The notes under the pieces were generated by a model. The model was not told where the DNA came from, did not search any database, and saw only the letters and a program-made list of their open reading frames with translations. 64,000 nt of DNA from Entoloma clypeatum (lineage: Eukaryota > Basidiomycota > Agaricomycetes > Agaricales > Entolomataceae), in assembly GCA_963565915.1 (NCBI GenBank), contig OY751487.1:4588001-4652000 (forward strand), written 5' to 3'. Below are positions 31,706-41,478 of the stretch, piece by piece. Within the stretch, counting starts at the first letter, position 1. Every line of letters starts with the position of its first letter. The translations under genes and the position numbers were made by a program.

Positions 31706-33333
31706 ATCGAAGACGGAGATTGGGCGGTCAAACGGCATGGATGAATGACCTCCTGATGGAAGCAATATCAGTCCAAGTTGGCATCGTTGAAATGTCCCAT
31801 AAAGACATATACCCTCTTCCAAATAAAGAAGACTGGTATGCGGCTGAACGTAAAGAGCTAGACATGCTCAAACGCCGCGGGGTGATCACGAAGCTAGTAC
31901 CCCTGCCTGCAGGGAGGAAAGCTCTAAGGAACAAATGGGTTTATAATGAAAAGTCCGACGGGCATCTGAAAGCACGCCTTGTCGCAAAAGGCTTTTCACA
32001 GGTAGAAGGGATCGACTTCGATCAAATCTTCTCACCAGTAGTGAGATACGAGACAGTCCGATTGATTCTGGCATTGACAGCCCTTGAAGGGTGGTTCATG
32101 ACACTCTTGGACGTCTCAGCAGCCTTCCTCTATGGAACACTCCGTGAGGTAATTTACATGCGACAGCCTGAGGGCTACATAGTAAAAGGGAAAGAACACC
32201 TCGTGTACCAACTATTCAAAGCTCTATATGGACTTAAGCAGGCCGCATTAGCCTGGTGGAGGGAACTTGATTCCTCCATGAAAAAGCTCGGCTTTGTCCG
32301 GCTTCACTCCGATGCGGGAGTATTTATTCACAAAAGTACCAACGGGGAAATTGTAATTGCCGTCATCTATGTCGACGACTCTGCTTTTCTCGGCACAAAC
32401 CGGGAATATACGCTAGAAAAGAAGAAGGCCTTCATGACAACATGGGAATGTAGGGACCTAGGTCACCTAGTGCCTGATGGGGAACCAAAGGAATTTCTCT
32501 CAATCCAAATAAGGCAACGTGGGAAGAGGATCTTCATTGATCAAGTACCTTACCTTGAGAAAATTCTGGCACGCATGGGGATGAGCGAATCTAATGCCAC
32601 CCATACCCCACTCCCTACGGGCTACAAACCCATGGCGTCCGAAGATGAACCCAATGCGGAACTCCGATCTAAGTACCAATCCGTCATCGGATCACTCCTA
32701 TATCTGATGATTGGAACGAGGCCTGACATCTGCTTTGCTGTAATCAAAATGTCCCAATTTTCCGCAAATCCCACCAAACGCCATTTAGAGGTGGCTAGGG
32801 ACATTTGCAGATATTTGAAGGCAACGAAAAATTACGCGATCATGTACGATGGGGACTCAGGGAAAGGGATCTATGCATTCACAGACTCCGACTGGGCGTC
32901 AGATGAAAACACGAGGAGGTCTACCACCGGCTTCTTCATATCACTGGCGTCTGGAGCGATAACATGGGTATCATTGGCGCAAAAGACCATCGCCCTCTCT
33001 TCTACAGAAGCAGAGTATATGGCGCTATCAGATTGCAGTCGCGCAGCAACATGGCTGAGAAGCATGCTTGCCGAACTTGGAATGCAGATCGGATCAGTAC
33101 CGATCTACGGAGATAACAACGGCTCCGTCTTTATCGCATCCAACCCTGTGACTGAGAAGCGATCCAAGCACATTGACGTGCGATTCCACTTCGTCAGAGA
33201 AAAAGTCTCCGAAGGAATTATTACGGTCGAATTCATCGAAGGAGTGAATAACCCTGCAGACCTTTTGACTAAGAATCTGGGGAAAATCCTCTTTTCCAAG
33301 TTTATCCCGTACTTCGGACTGATAAAGAACTAG
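31651..33333 (+). CDS. pol: C2 reverse transcriptase and RNase H (second part)
   Basis: Continuation of the polyprotein in the shifted frame, open for 560 codons from MPGSIYGEDTPASDLEKLD. RT: NKWVYNEKSDGHLKARLVAK, GIDFDQIFSPVVRYETVR, DVSAAFLYGTLREVIYM, LYGLKQAALAWWREL, and catalytic YVDD near 32371-32382. RNase H: FTDSDWASDENTRRSTTG, LSSTEAEYMALSDCSR, YGDNNGSVFIASNP and HIDVRFHFVREKV, ending ADLLTKNLGKILFSKF, the usual copia terminus. Catalytic residues all appear present. Confidence 0.94.
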   Translation: MPGSIYGEDTPASDLEKLDRRRRLGGQTAWMNDLLMEAISVQVGIVEMSHKDIYPLPNKEDWYAAERKELDMLKRRGVITKLVPLPAGRKALRNKWVYNEKSDGHLKARLVAKGFSQVEGIDFDQIFSPVVRYETVRLILALTALEGWFMTLLDVSAAFLYGTLREVIYMRQPEGYIVKGKEHLVYQLFKALYGLKQAALAWWRELDSSMKKLGFVRLHSDAGVFIHKSTNGEIVIAVIYVDDSAFLGTNREYTLEKKKAFMTTWECRDLGHLVPDGEPKEFLSIQIRQRGKRIFIDQVPYLEKILARMGMSESNATHTPLPTGYKPMASEDEPNAELRSKYQSVIGSLLYLMIGTRPDICFAVIKMSQFSANPTKRHLEVARDICRYLKATKNYAIMYDGDSGKGIYAFTDSDWASDENTRRSTTGFFISLASGAITWVSLAQKTIALSSTEAEYMALSDCSRAATWLRSMLAELGMQIGSVPIYGDNNGSVFIASNPVTEKRSKHIDVRFHFVREKVSEGIITVEFIEGVNNPADLLTKNLGKILFSKFIPYFGLIKN

Positions 33334-33409
33334 GCGAAACAAAAGTACCTATATATATATGTGGGAAAAAGTAAGATGTATTTAGAAGTATGTACTAAAT
33401 ATGGGGGGG

Positions 33410-33701
33410 TGTTGAAACTTTTCCCATCACGTAGATTAGATTAGATTAGATTACATCACGTGACCTTTACATATCTTCATTACATACTTGTTTGGTTGGT
33501 ACAAACAGTAGTACGGTATATAAGACCAGGAAACTGTCAATATCAACAAGTTGTCTCTTGACTCTTAACCAGCTCCATCGCTCTCACCAGCCTTACCCCC
33601 TCCCAAACCAAGTAAGTGACTATAGCGGTATCGTAGAGTACTTCCACTGTAGCCGTGTTGCTCAGTACACCTGTGGCTAGCGCCCAGGTGGAACTTCAAC
33701 A
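33410..33701 (+). repeat. 3' LTR of C2 (292 bp)
   Basis: As the 5' LTR but missing 19 bases in the CTCACCAGCCTCAACCG region, consistent with slippage between short repeats. Confidence 0.93.
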
Positions 33702-34221
33702 AAGCCAATCCTTGACTTCATCCAGTCTTCCAACCGCTTCACTAACCCCCCCCCCCCACAAATCCTCTGAACACGCCAATAGCAGACTCTCAAACCCCCA
33801 CCCTCCCTGGCCCCCGACCTTACCTATCGCCTTATACCCTCTAACCCCCTCCCCCTAGCCTGGTAGGCACTCGTCAAGCCCGCCTTTACCCCTCCCGCTC
33901 TGCGGGCCTGTAGCCGACACGACAGACACGTTATCTACTCGAACCCTGGCATTGTTCTCTCAGGAGTTAACAGGGGAGCACAGTCTAAAACGGTGGAGGA
34001 TACGCCGACCTGTTCATTCTCTGCTGCCCTGTCAGTGGGGGGACATGGTATTCCATGGCTCTTGTAGTCTTTTCCATCAAGCATGCCAAGACAGGTCGTG
34101 CATTGACTTAACACTGTCGCAATCCACTCACTCTCTTATCTACCTGTCCGCATGTAATGTGTACCATGGGAGCTTAGCTCCCTAGCACAATAAATTTGAC
34201 ACAAAAAAAAAAAAAAAAAAA
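33702..34221 (+). pseudogene. LINE A C-terminus, 3' UTR and poly-A tail
   Basis: ILDFIQSSNRFTN continues the LINE protein after target copy AAGCC; a C-rich run (33750-33758) follows. The remainder is non-coding 3' UTR ending GGGAGCTTAGCTCCCTAGC (a hairpin), AATAAA at 34190-34195 and about 20 A. Confidence 0.85.
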
Positions 34222-34383
34222 AGCGGCGGAGTCGAACCTGGTTGTTGGGGAGCAACAGAGGTTGGTCAGCGTTAGGCTCATGAGGTTGGGCCAACAACTT
34301 GAGAGCAGAAGTTCGTCGGCTGGAGGGCGGGATGCTGCTGCATTGGAAGTCATTGGTGGTGGGTTATAGACGATGTTGAGGGA
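34222..34383 (-). pseudogene. F-box/LRR gene, middle exon fragment
   Basis: Minus-strand text SLNIVYNPPPMTSNAAAS, then CWPNLMSLTLTNLCC and PTTRFDSA. It continues from exon 41586-41479 across an intron that now contains E2, and runs on into 19834-19251 after LINE A is removed. Acceptor CCTCAAG lies at 34384-34390. A leucine-rich repeat pattern is visible. No stop occurs in the fragment, so the gene was probably still open when the LINE arrived. Confidence 0.68.
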
Positions 34384-34412
34384 CTTGAGGGGTTATTGTG
34401 AGATTAGAAGAC

Positions 34413-34955
34413 TGTCACGTAGCGTGTTTCTCAACGTCGGAAAACATCAGATGAGTCGGAGCGGAGTAGTGGAGGAGCGGAATGCGGTAAGTGCGACGTT
34501 GGCAGAAAGGACCTGGCTTCAACTTGTGCATTGCGCCCCACTCTTTGACGTGGTCCTCGATTTCGGATTGGCGGATGTCGGATGAGCAGATGAGCGGAAG
34601 AGCGGAGGTGACGGAGAGAATGCTCAAAGGCAAGTAGAGACGGATGCGAATGAGGTATAACATATGATATTTGAACTGAGGTTCTACGACAGGTTTGTAC
34701 ACTATTTATAGTAGACTAGAATGATCAGCATTACTATAAGTGATGTGCAAATATCGGAGTTGACCATCGGAACATTCGGAGTACGGAGAGTAGCAAATGA
34801 AAAGTGAACAACATATGTCTACTTGTAAGTATGGTTGAGATGTTACGTAGTAGAAGTATATTCAATATAAATAGAATGTTGTTGGAGCGGATGTCGGAGC
34901 GGATGAAATGTCGGAGTCGTCGGATAAGTTGGATGTGAATCGTATGGTTATGACA
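34413..34955 (-). repeat. 3' LTR of E2 (543 bp)
   Basis: TGTCACGTAG...TTATGACA. I count 17 copies of GCGGA or TCGGA on the + strand. The block at 34509-34538 is shared with E1 LTRs (27 of 30 bases, transitions only). The 3' LTR lies directly upstream of the antisense gene. Confidence 0.93.
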
Positions 34956-35086
34956 GTATTTCCCTCTTAGGGCCGAACCCTGAGGCCCAGATGAGGTAAT
35001 CCACATGACCGTTGGTTGAAAAGCTTTGTGTGTGATCTTTCTCTCTTGTCACCCAACCACAACATCTATCCCGACGCCTATCCGTT
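34956..35086 (+). promoter_or_regulatory. Leader/promoter interval of the antisense gene in E2
   Basis: Sits between the LTR and the ATG at 35087. It shares GTATTTCCC, a following CTTAGGG-type segment and GTTGGTTGAAAA-like text with the equivalent interval of E1 (2701-2865). A pyrimidine-rich tract (TCTTTCTCTCTTGTC) precedes the start codon, typical of basidiomycete transcription start regions. On the other strand GAGGGAAATAC next to the LTR is the likely polypurine tract, so the interval would serve both transcripts. Confidence 0.5.
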
Positions 35087-36108
35087 ATGTCCACTGAGAA
35101 CTCACCCCTCGCCGCTCTTCGTGCTGAAAGGGAGCGCCAGAAGAAGGTCACCGAAGAGTTGGAGAGGAAGCTGCAGGAGGCAGAGGAGCACGCGAAGGAA
35201 GATGCAGAGCGCGCGGAGGCGAAGAGGGCGGCGAAAGAGCAGAGACGAGCAGAGAGGAAGGCAGAGAAGGCGAAGGCGAAGGAACCGGTTGCGGGTGCAG
35301 GTGCAGATGCAGATGCGGATGCGGATGCGGATGCGGATGCGGATGCGGAGGTGAAGAAGGTCCAGCTGCAGGGAGTTTTCAAGAATATGCCTGCGAGTTA
35401 CAAGCAGGGGAAGGAGGATTGCACCTCCTGCTTGAAAGTGGGGGACTTGTGTTTTTGGCCATCGGAGTGAGTTTTTCCTATTTCTTTATACGCTTCGTTA
35501 TTAACTTGTTCTTTAGGAATGACAATGCTTCGTTGTGCTGGCCGTGCCAGCGTTTAAAACGAAGCTGCAGAACGGGAGCGGAAGCGGAGTCGGAGGTGAA
35601 GCGGAGGATGACCAAGGCGGTGAGGGTCGGAAAGGCTAAGGTGGCAGGTGGTGCGACGAAGAACGCGAAGGCGGGATCGTCCAAGGGAGAGGGGACCGCG
35701 GAGGGATCGCGGATAGCCGCAGCGTCGGAGGAGCCAGAGTTCATGCCGGAGGGGTTTGGTCCACCAGAGGTGGTCATAGGCACGGAGGTGGTGAGAGGAC
35801 TTAGGAGCATGATAAGGGAGATGCGGCTGATAAAGGTGGAGTTGAAGGAACTGCGGGAGATCAAGGAGCTTTTGACGGTTATCGCGTGGAGGGAGGATTC
35901 GGAGGCTTCGGAGGAGGGATCCGACGAGGACGAGGATGCGGAGGAGTATGATAGGGTATTGGAGGAGTTGGCAAAGGAGGTAGAAGAAGAAGAAGAAAAA
36001 GAAGAAGAAACGAAGAAGCGGAAGCGGATGGAGGAAGCGGAAGAGGAGTCCGGATCGGAGTGGAATGAGGAGACGGAGGGGGTATCTAACAAAAAACAGC
36101 GAAAGTAG
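35087..36108 (+). CDS. Antisense accessory gene of E2: coiled-coil protein with Zn2Cys6-type cluster
   Basis: Exons 35087-35466 and 35517-36108, intron 50 nt (GTGAGT...CTTTAG), 323 codons, no stop. Residues 10-70 form a Glu/Lys/Ala-rich coiled coil; residues 70-87 are a Gly/Ala/Asp microsatellite repeat. Cys 112, 115, 122, 134, 137 and 144 give C-x2-C-x6-C-x11-C-x2-C-x6-C, the spacing of fungal Zn(II)2Cys6 DNA-binding domains, with basic QRLKRS in the second half. The C-terminal half has further helices and a long acidic tail ending in a basic KKQRK. The intron splits the linker of the cluster at codon GA|G, exactly as in E1. It converges on pol (stops 42 bases apart). DNA binding is inferred. 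A structural or Gag-interacting zinc protein is the main alternative. Confidence 0.82.
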
Positions 36109-36150
36109 TTTTGTTAGTATAAAATTTTGATAGATTTTCTTTTCTTTTTG

Positions 36151-39100
36151 TTACAAGCGCGATAAGGGGCCTGGCTTGGTTGGTTGAGCGGAGTGGAAGT
36201 CCGCTACCGTATCCGCTGCGTGTTCAAGCTCGGATGGGGGTAACCAAGAAAACTCTTCACTGGTGTCTTCATAACCTAACCAGCGGACGAGGTAAAGGAG
36301 TTTGCAGCGTCGTCTTTTATCGATCTTTGAGTCGATGATTTCCACAATTTCATATTTGGTTTCTCCGTCCATCTCGAGCGGAGGCGGAGGAGATTGTATC
36401 CGATTTGGAATCTCGTTAGGAGTTGCTGGTTCGAGCATGGATATGTGGAAGATGGGGTGTATAGCACGCATAGTGTCGGGTAGACGTAGTGTAAAGGAGT
36501 GCGTGCCGGGTTGGGCTATGATTTCAAATGGGCCAGCATATTTGTCGGATAACTTTTGGGTGGGTCGTGTGGTGCGGAAGAACTTGGCTTTAACAAAGAC
36601 TTCTTGTCCGACGCGGAGCGGAGGAGGCGGAGAACGTCGGACGTCTGCAGGGCCTTGATAACGTTGTTGTGCCTCTGCGACAGCAGTCTTTAGTTCTTGA
36701 TGTAATTCATCTAAGTCGACAATGTATTGTCGAGCTTTATCGGATGCTAGATCACGTTCCGCATGGAGTGTAATGTCGGGATGATAACCTTTGTTGGCGA
36801 AGAATGGTGATACACCTGTAGTGGCACTCGGAGTGTTGTTGTAAGCGAACTCCGCAAGCGGAAGCAAAGCGGACCAGTTGTCTTGCTGGTAGTTGCAGAA
36901 AATGCGGAGGTATTGTTCGAGTGTCTGGTTGGTGCGTTTGGTTTGACCATCGCCTTCAGGGTGATATCCAGAAGTGAAGTGAAGTCTCATGTCGAGGGCT
37001 TTTGCAAGAGAGCGGAAAAAGCGGGAGACGAATTCAGGTCCGCGATCGGATGTGACATTTTGCGGAACTCCGTGCTTGGAAAAGACATGAAGCACGAAAA
37101 GGTTTGCTAGGTCTTTGGATGTGCAATTAATGGTGGTAGGAATGAAGATGCCTTGTTTAGTGAGGCGGTCTACAATGACCAGAATCGCATCGGAGCCAGC
37201 GGATGTCGGAAGGGGTTCAATGAAGTCCATGGAAATAGAATGCCAGGGACGTTCAGGAATAGGGAGTTGTTTCAGCAGACCATGCATTCCAGGCCAAGTG
37301 TATTCTCGTTGGATAAGACTAATAGTCTTATTCTAACCAGGGTGTCCAGCGAGGATATGGTCATGCTTATTGCGGAGGATGCGGAGACGGAGGTCGGATG
37401 AGTCGGGAACATAGATACGTCCATTGTGGAGTAGATAACCTGCTTCATTCATGATCCAGCGTGGATTAGGATTGTCGAGGAAAGAGGTGTAAATGGGATC
37501 GGTCAGAAGAGCGGAGAGGATGTCGGAGCGGAGCTGATCCATATCCATGATGATTGTGGCACGGAGGACGGGCGTATATAACTCTGTCGCGCGAAGTGAA
37601 GTGGTGAGCTGTTCTTGTGTGAAGATGGGTTTGAAGTTGCTTGGGTTGACGGACGAATAGTCGCTATTTCCCTCTTTAGGGTAGACGTCCCATCGTCTAC
37701 TTAAAAGATCGGGCTTCGTACCTAAACGGCCAGGGCGGAAGCGGATGACGAGATTGAACTGGCAGAGGTATTCGGACCAACGAGCTTGTCGACGTGATAA
37801 AATCTTGGTAGTAGAAAAGTACTCAAGATTTTTGTGGTCCGTTATGACATCGATCGGAGCAGCGGAGCCTTCAAGGTAGTGACGCCAAACCTTGAATGCA
37901 TTGTGGATCACTAATAGTTCTTTGTCGTGGGTGTCATAGTTTAACTCAGGAGGTGTAAAGGTGCGGGAGTGGAAAGCGACCGGATGGATTTCGTCATTGG
38001 AGGTGCGGATGGAGAGGATCGCACCCAAATTGTAGTCGGAGGCATCGGTTTCGACGATAATAGGGCTGTCGGGAATCCAATGCGTAAGAACAGGTGCCGT
38101 GGTAAAGGCTTTCTTCAAAGTTTTGAAAGATTCGCGAGCGGAGTCGGAGAAATGCCATTGTGTGTTTTTGCGGGTGAGTCGAGTGAGCGGAACAGTGATT
38201 TCGGAGTAGTAAGGCATGAATCGTCGATAAAAATTGGCAAAACCTAAGAAAGACTGAATGTCTTTGACCTTCCTTGGTTCAGGCCAATCTTGGATAATTT
38301 TGACTTTCTTATCCGACATGCGGAGGCCTGTCGGAGAGAGGATAAAGCCAAGGTATTCAACAGTATCCGTAGAAAACTCGCATTTGTCTGCGCGTGCGTA
38401 TAAGCCATGTTGTCAGAGATGTCAGAGGACTTCGCAGACATGCTTCCGATGCTCGGAGGGAGAGTCGGAGTAGATGAGGATGTCGTCGAGATATATGGTA
38501 ACATACTTATCGAGCAGGTCATGGAAGATGTCGTTCATGAAGCGTTGGAAAACGGCTGGGGAGTTGGTGAGTCCAAATGGCATGACAAGCCATTCAAAAG
38601 ACCCGTAGCGCGTGCGGAAGGCGGTTTTCCATTCATCTCCTTCTGCTATGCGGACGAGGTGATAGGCGTGTTGGAGGTCGAGAGCCGTATAAACACTGGC
38701 TTTTCCAGCGGTCTGGAGAAGGTCGGATATGAGCGGAAGCGGATATTGGTCCTTCTTTGAGATTTTGTTAAGACCACGGAAATCGATGCAAAGATGAAGG
38801 GAGCCATCCTTTTTATGAACGAAAAGGACGGGAGCACTGTGCGGAGAGGAAGAGGGTCAGATGAATCCAATGGTGAGGTGTTCGTCAATGAATTCATGGA
38901 GGGCATTGAGTTCGGTTTGTGAAAGGGAGTAGATCGGACCGAACGGAGGAGCGGAACCCTCTTCAAGTTCGATCTTGAGGTCGTAGGGACGGTGGGGTGG
39001 AAGAGTGTCTGCTTTTCCTTTACTGAAGACGTCAGCATAGTCATGGTATTCTTCGGGTACATTTGTCAAGTCGGGGGTGTCGGAAGCGGATGCGGAGTGA

Positions 39101-39752
39101 GCGGAAACGGAGGGAGTCGAAAGGTGAAGTCGAAAGGATTGTGTACCAGGCAATTTGCATGCCCTCATAAATGCGGCTGCGTTAATGAGTGAAATCTGCG
39201 GAGCGGACTGCGGAGGTACGATCGGAGGTTCCGGAGGAGGAAGCGTAGCTGTCCTACCTTGGGAGGAGGTCGATGTCGATGTCGGAAACGGCTCTTTTTG
39301 CATCTGTGGATGGAAAGTGATACTGCCCAATACCCAGTCAATCATAGGATTGTGGCGGGTGAGCCAGTTGTATCCAAGAACCACGGAAGAAGCGGAGTCG
39401 AGCGGAGTAACATAAAAATCCTGTTCGAAAAATTCACCTGAAGGAAAACATATAGGTATTGTTACAACTTGAGTGATAAACGCGTTAGAAGAACCATCAA
39501 AAAGTTTTAGTTCTAAAGGCGGAATAGCGGAGGTCGGAAGATCATAAGCGGAGGAAAAGTTAATGTCAATAAAACAGTGGGTAGATCCTGAATCAATAAG
39601 TGCTGGGACAGAATCTGAAGAGAAAAAAGAAGATGAGATATTGATACGTAAAGAGTTCGGATCGGAGAGAGCGGACGCGTTAAGTCAGATGGGAGCGGAG
39701 GCACGGAGAGAGTCAACGCAGTCCTCAGACCGTGCTTCATGAGGACCACTGC
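36151..39752 (-). pseudogene. pol: E2 pol: protease, RT, RNase H, damaged integrase, chromodomain
   Basis: Protease ALIDSGSTHCFID (near 39585); RT with [16 protein letters not shown] and YLDD (near 38490); RNase H ETDASDYNLGAIL, HDKELLVI and TDHKNLEYF. Stops: TGA near 38868, 38421 and 38412 (Arg expected; E1 or relatives have K/R) and TAG at 37333 (HPG-stop-NK, Gln expected). In integrase, WPGM is followed at once by HGLLKQLPIPERPW, so the CxxC half of the HHCC finger is deleted. The third catalytic residue is lost: DGQTKRTNQ has Lys where gypsy integrases have Glu. The tether (KLSDKYAGPFEIIAQPGTH) and chromodomain (LLYLVRWLGYEDTSEEFSW) are intact. Confidence 0.9.
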
Positions 39753-39762
39753 CTATTTTTTT
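39753..39762 (-). promoter_or_regulatory. Predicted -1 ribosomal frameshift site, E2 gag/pol
   Basis: A AAA AAA on the sense strand (39756-39762) followed directly by the gag stop TAG (39753-39755). Pol continues in the -1 frame. Identical arrangement to E1 at 6706-6715. Confidence 0.72.
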
Positions 39763-40859
39763 GACTCGATCTCCTTACCTTTTTCCTTGGCTTGAGTGCC
39801 AACTTGGGCAGCTTTCCCTTTAGCCTTGGAAGCGGAGGAGGTGGACTTGGGACAGTCCTTGACAGCGTGTCCGATGCTACCGCAAAATAAGCAAAGGTTA
39901 TTATCGAAACAATGTTTGCGTTCTCGATACGTCAGTTTGCCGTCTTTGCCTAATTTACTGGAGAGGTCGGGTTTTGGAACGGATGTGGAAGCGGAAGCGG
40001 TAGCGGGAGCGGAGGGTTTGGTTGATGATGTTTGTGGAGTGGATTGGTTCGGAGCGGATTGTTTCTTGTCGGACTTGAGAGTGGGTTTATCGGTTCTGGA
40101 TTTCTCTCGTTGACGTTCCCAGTAGCGAGCGTCAATAGTATGAGCCGCGGATCATAGGTCTGGTAAAGACTTGATCTTGGGTTGTTGGGAGAGGATGTCC
40201 TTGATCTGATCTGGAAGTCCGACGTAGTAGCGGTGTCGGAGGGAGTTTTCATCCCAGTCAGTCTTGGTAGCAAGACGTTGGAATTCAACGTTGTACTTCA
40301 ATATCTTTTGATTTTCCTTCATCCGTAGGTTGTCCAACTGTTCTTCGGCTTCGCCCTGAGGGTCAATGGTACCAAACTCGGAGCGGAGAAGTCGGACGAA
40401 CTCGGGAAAAGAACCCCGCCAATTGGGTTCATCATCGTCAAGAATGAAGGGTTCAAAAAATTCGAGTGCTGTGCCTCGGAAGTAAGACATGGCAAAGTTG
40501 ACTTTGGAATGTTCTGAGTCGAAGTTGTCGTTGTCGGAGAAGTAAAGTTTGCATTGTAAAATGAATGCGGAGAGTTTGCGCGGATCGGATCCGTCAAAGG
40601 TATCCGGTTCGTTGGCAGAGGGTTCCGTTGGTGGGTTTAGTGGAGGACTGGCAGGAAGTGGTGGGAGCTGAGAGTCGGAAGAGGGCGGAGGAACGGATGG
40701 TCCGGGGGTAGGAGCGGATGATGATGCTGTGGTTCCTCGAGGGATAATGGTTACATTGTGTGTTCCTCGAAGAAAAGCAGAGCGTGGTGTGGAGGATGAA
40801 CGTTCTGCTGCTGCACGAGCAGTCCTAGTTGTTCGAACTGTATTATGGGTTTGAGACAT
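39753..40859 (-). pseudogene. gag: E2 gag, one in-frame TGA
   Basis: ATG at 40859 (MSQTHNTVRTTRTARA), Pro/Ser-rich N-terminus, capsid core (DTFDGSDPRKLSAFILQ, GSFPEFVRLLRSEFGTIDPQ, YYVGLPDQIKDIL), TGA at 40152 (DL-stop-SAAHTIDARYW, Arg expected), a long Thr/Ser/Pro linker and one zinc knuckle (CLFCGSIGHAVKDC). It ends IESKK at the slippery site. Clearly homologous to E1 gag. Confidence 0.88.
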
Positions 40860-40910
40860 GTGGGTAGAGGTTGTTGGGTAAATCAAAGAATGGTGGTAGT
40901 TCAAATATAC

Positions 40911-41453
40911 TGTCACGTAGCGTGTTTCTCAACGTCGGAAAATGTCGGACGAGTCAGAGCGGAGTAGCGGAGGAGCGGAATGCGGTAAGTGCGACGTTGG
41001 CAGAAAGGACCTGGCTTCAACTTGTGCGTTGCGCCCCACTCTTTGACGTGGTCCTCGATTTCGGATTGGCGGATGTCGGATGAGCAGATGAGCGGAAGAG
41101 CGGAGGTGACGGAGAGAATGCTCAAAGGCAAGTAGAGACGGATGCGAATGAGGTATAACATATGATATTTGAACTGAGGTTCTACGACAGGTTTGTACAC
41201 TATTTATAGTAGACTAGAATGATCAGCATTACTATAAGTGATGTGCAAATATCGGAGTTGACCATCGGAACATTCGGAGTACGGAGAGTAGCAAATGAAA
41301 AGTGAACAACATATGTCTACTTGTAAGTATGGTTGAGATGTTACGTAGTAGAAGTATATTCAATATAAATAGAATGTTGTTGGAGCGGATGTCGGAGCGG
41401 ATGAAATGTCGGAGTCGTCGGATAAGTTGGATGTGAATCGTATGGTTATGACA
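40911..41453 (-). repeat. 5' LTR of E2 (543 bp)
   Basis: Same length as 34413-34955; differences are transitions, mostly CG against TG/CA. The internal region begins GTATATTTGAACTACCAC on the minus strand, matching E1. Confidence 0.93.
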
Positions 41454-41478
41454 AAGACAACAAAAGCCATGTTCATAC

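Larger units (their letters stand above)
27958..33701 (+). mobile_element. Ty1/copia retrotransposon C2
   Basis: Same family as C1, with a perfect target duplication AAGCC (27953-27957 and 33702-33706). The 5' LTR is 27958-28268 (311 bp). The 3' LTR is 33410-33701 (292 bp) and lacks 19 bases of a short internal repeat; the LTRs otherwise look identical. The coding region is nearly complete and has no TGA interruption, but a net loss of 16 bases near 31570 shifts the frame between integrase and RT. It is the best-preserved retroelement in the window. Confidence 0.95.
19835..34221 (+). mobile_element. 5'-truncated LINE (A) with poly-A tail, carrying two copia insertions
   Basis: A non-LTR retrotransposon copy flanked by AGAGGCGGAGTC (19823-19834) and AGCGGCGGAGTC (34222-34233), 12 bp with one mismatch. 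It ends in a run of about 20 A (34203-34222). It lacks endonuclease and ORF1 and begins inside RT, as expected of incomplete target-primed reverse transcription. Coding parts: 19835-21255, 27017-27957 and 33707 onward. The gaps are copia C1 and C2. Removing each insertion and one target copy restores continuous coding text. Confidence 0.9.
34413..41453 (-). mobile_element. Ty3/gypsy LTR retrotransposon E2 with an intact antisense accessory gene
   Basis: A 7.0-kb element, 543-bp LTRs (TGTCA...TGACA), target duplication AAGAC at 34408-34412 and 41454-41458. Related to E1 with the same plan: gag (40859 to 39753), -1 site, pol (39752 to 36151), then a convergent spliced gene on the + strand (35087-36108), and the 3' LTR. 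It sits inside an intron of the F-box/LRR gene. I see about seven differences between the LTRs, all transitions. Pol carries stops and damaged integrase; the antisense gene is open. Confidence 0.93.

Noticed and set aside
33750..33758. C-run as evidence of sequencing error breaking LINE A
   Set aside because: Possible, but the LINE is 5'-truncated and broken by two insertions anyway, so nothing depends on it.
35299..35352. GATGCG microsatellite as an independent repeat element
   Set aside because: It is the coding repeat (Ala-Asp) of the antisense protein, not a separate element.
35478..36092. Ser-rich minus-strand frame opposite the E2 antisense gene
   Set aside because: Complement of the acidic GAG/GAA-rich tail; no start context or motif.
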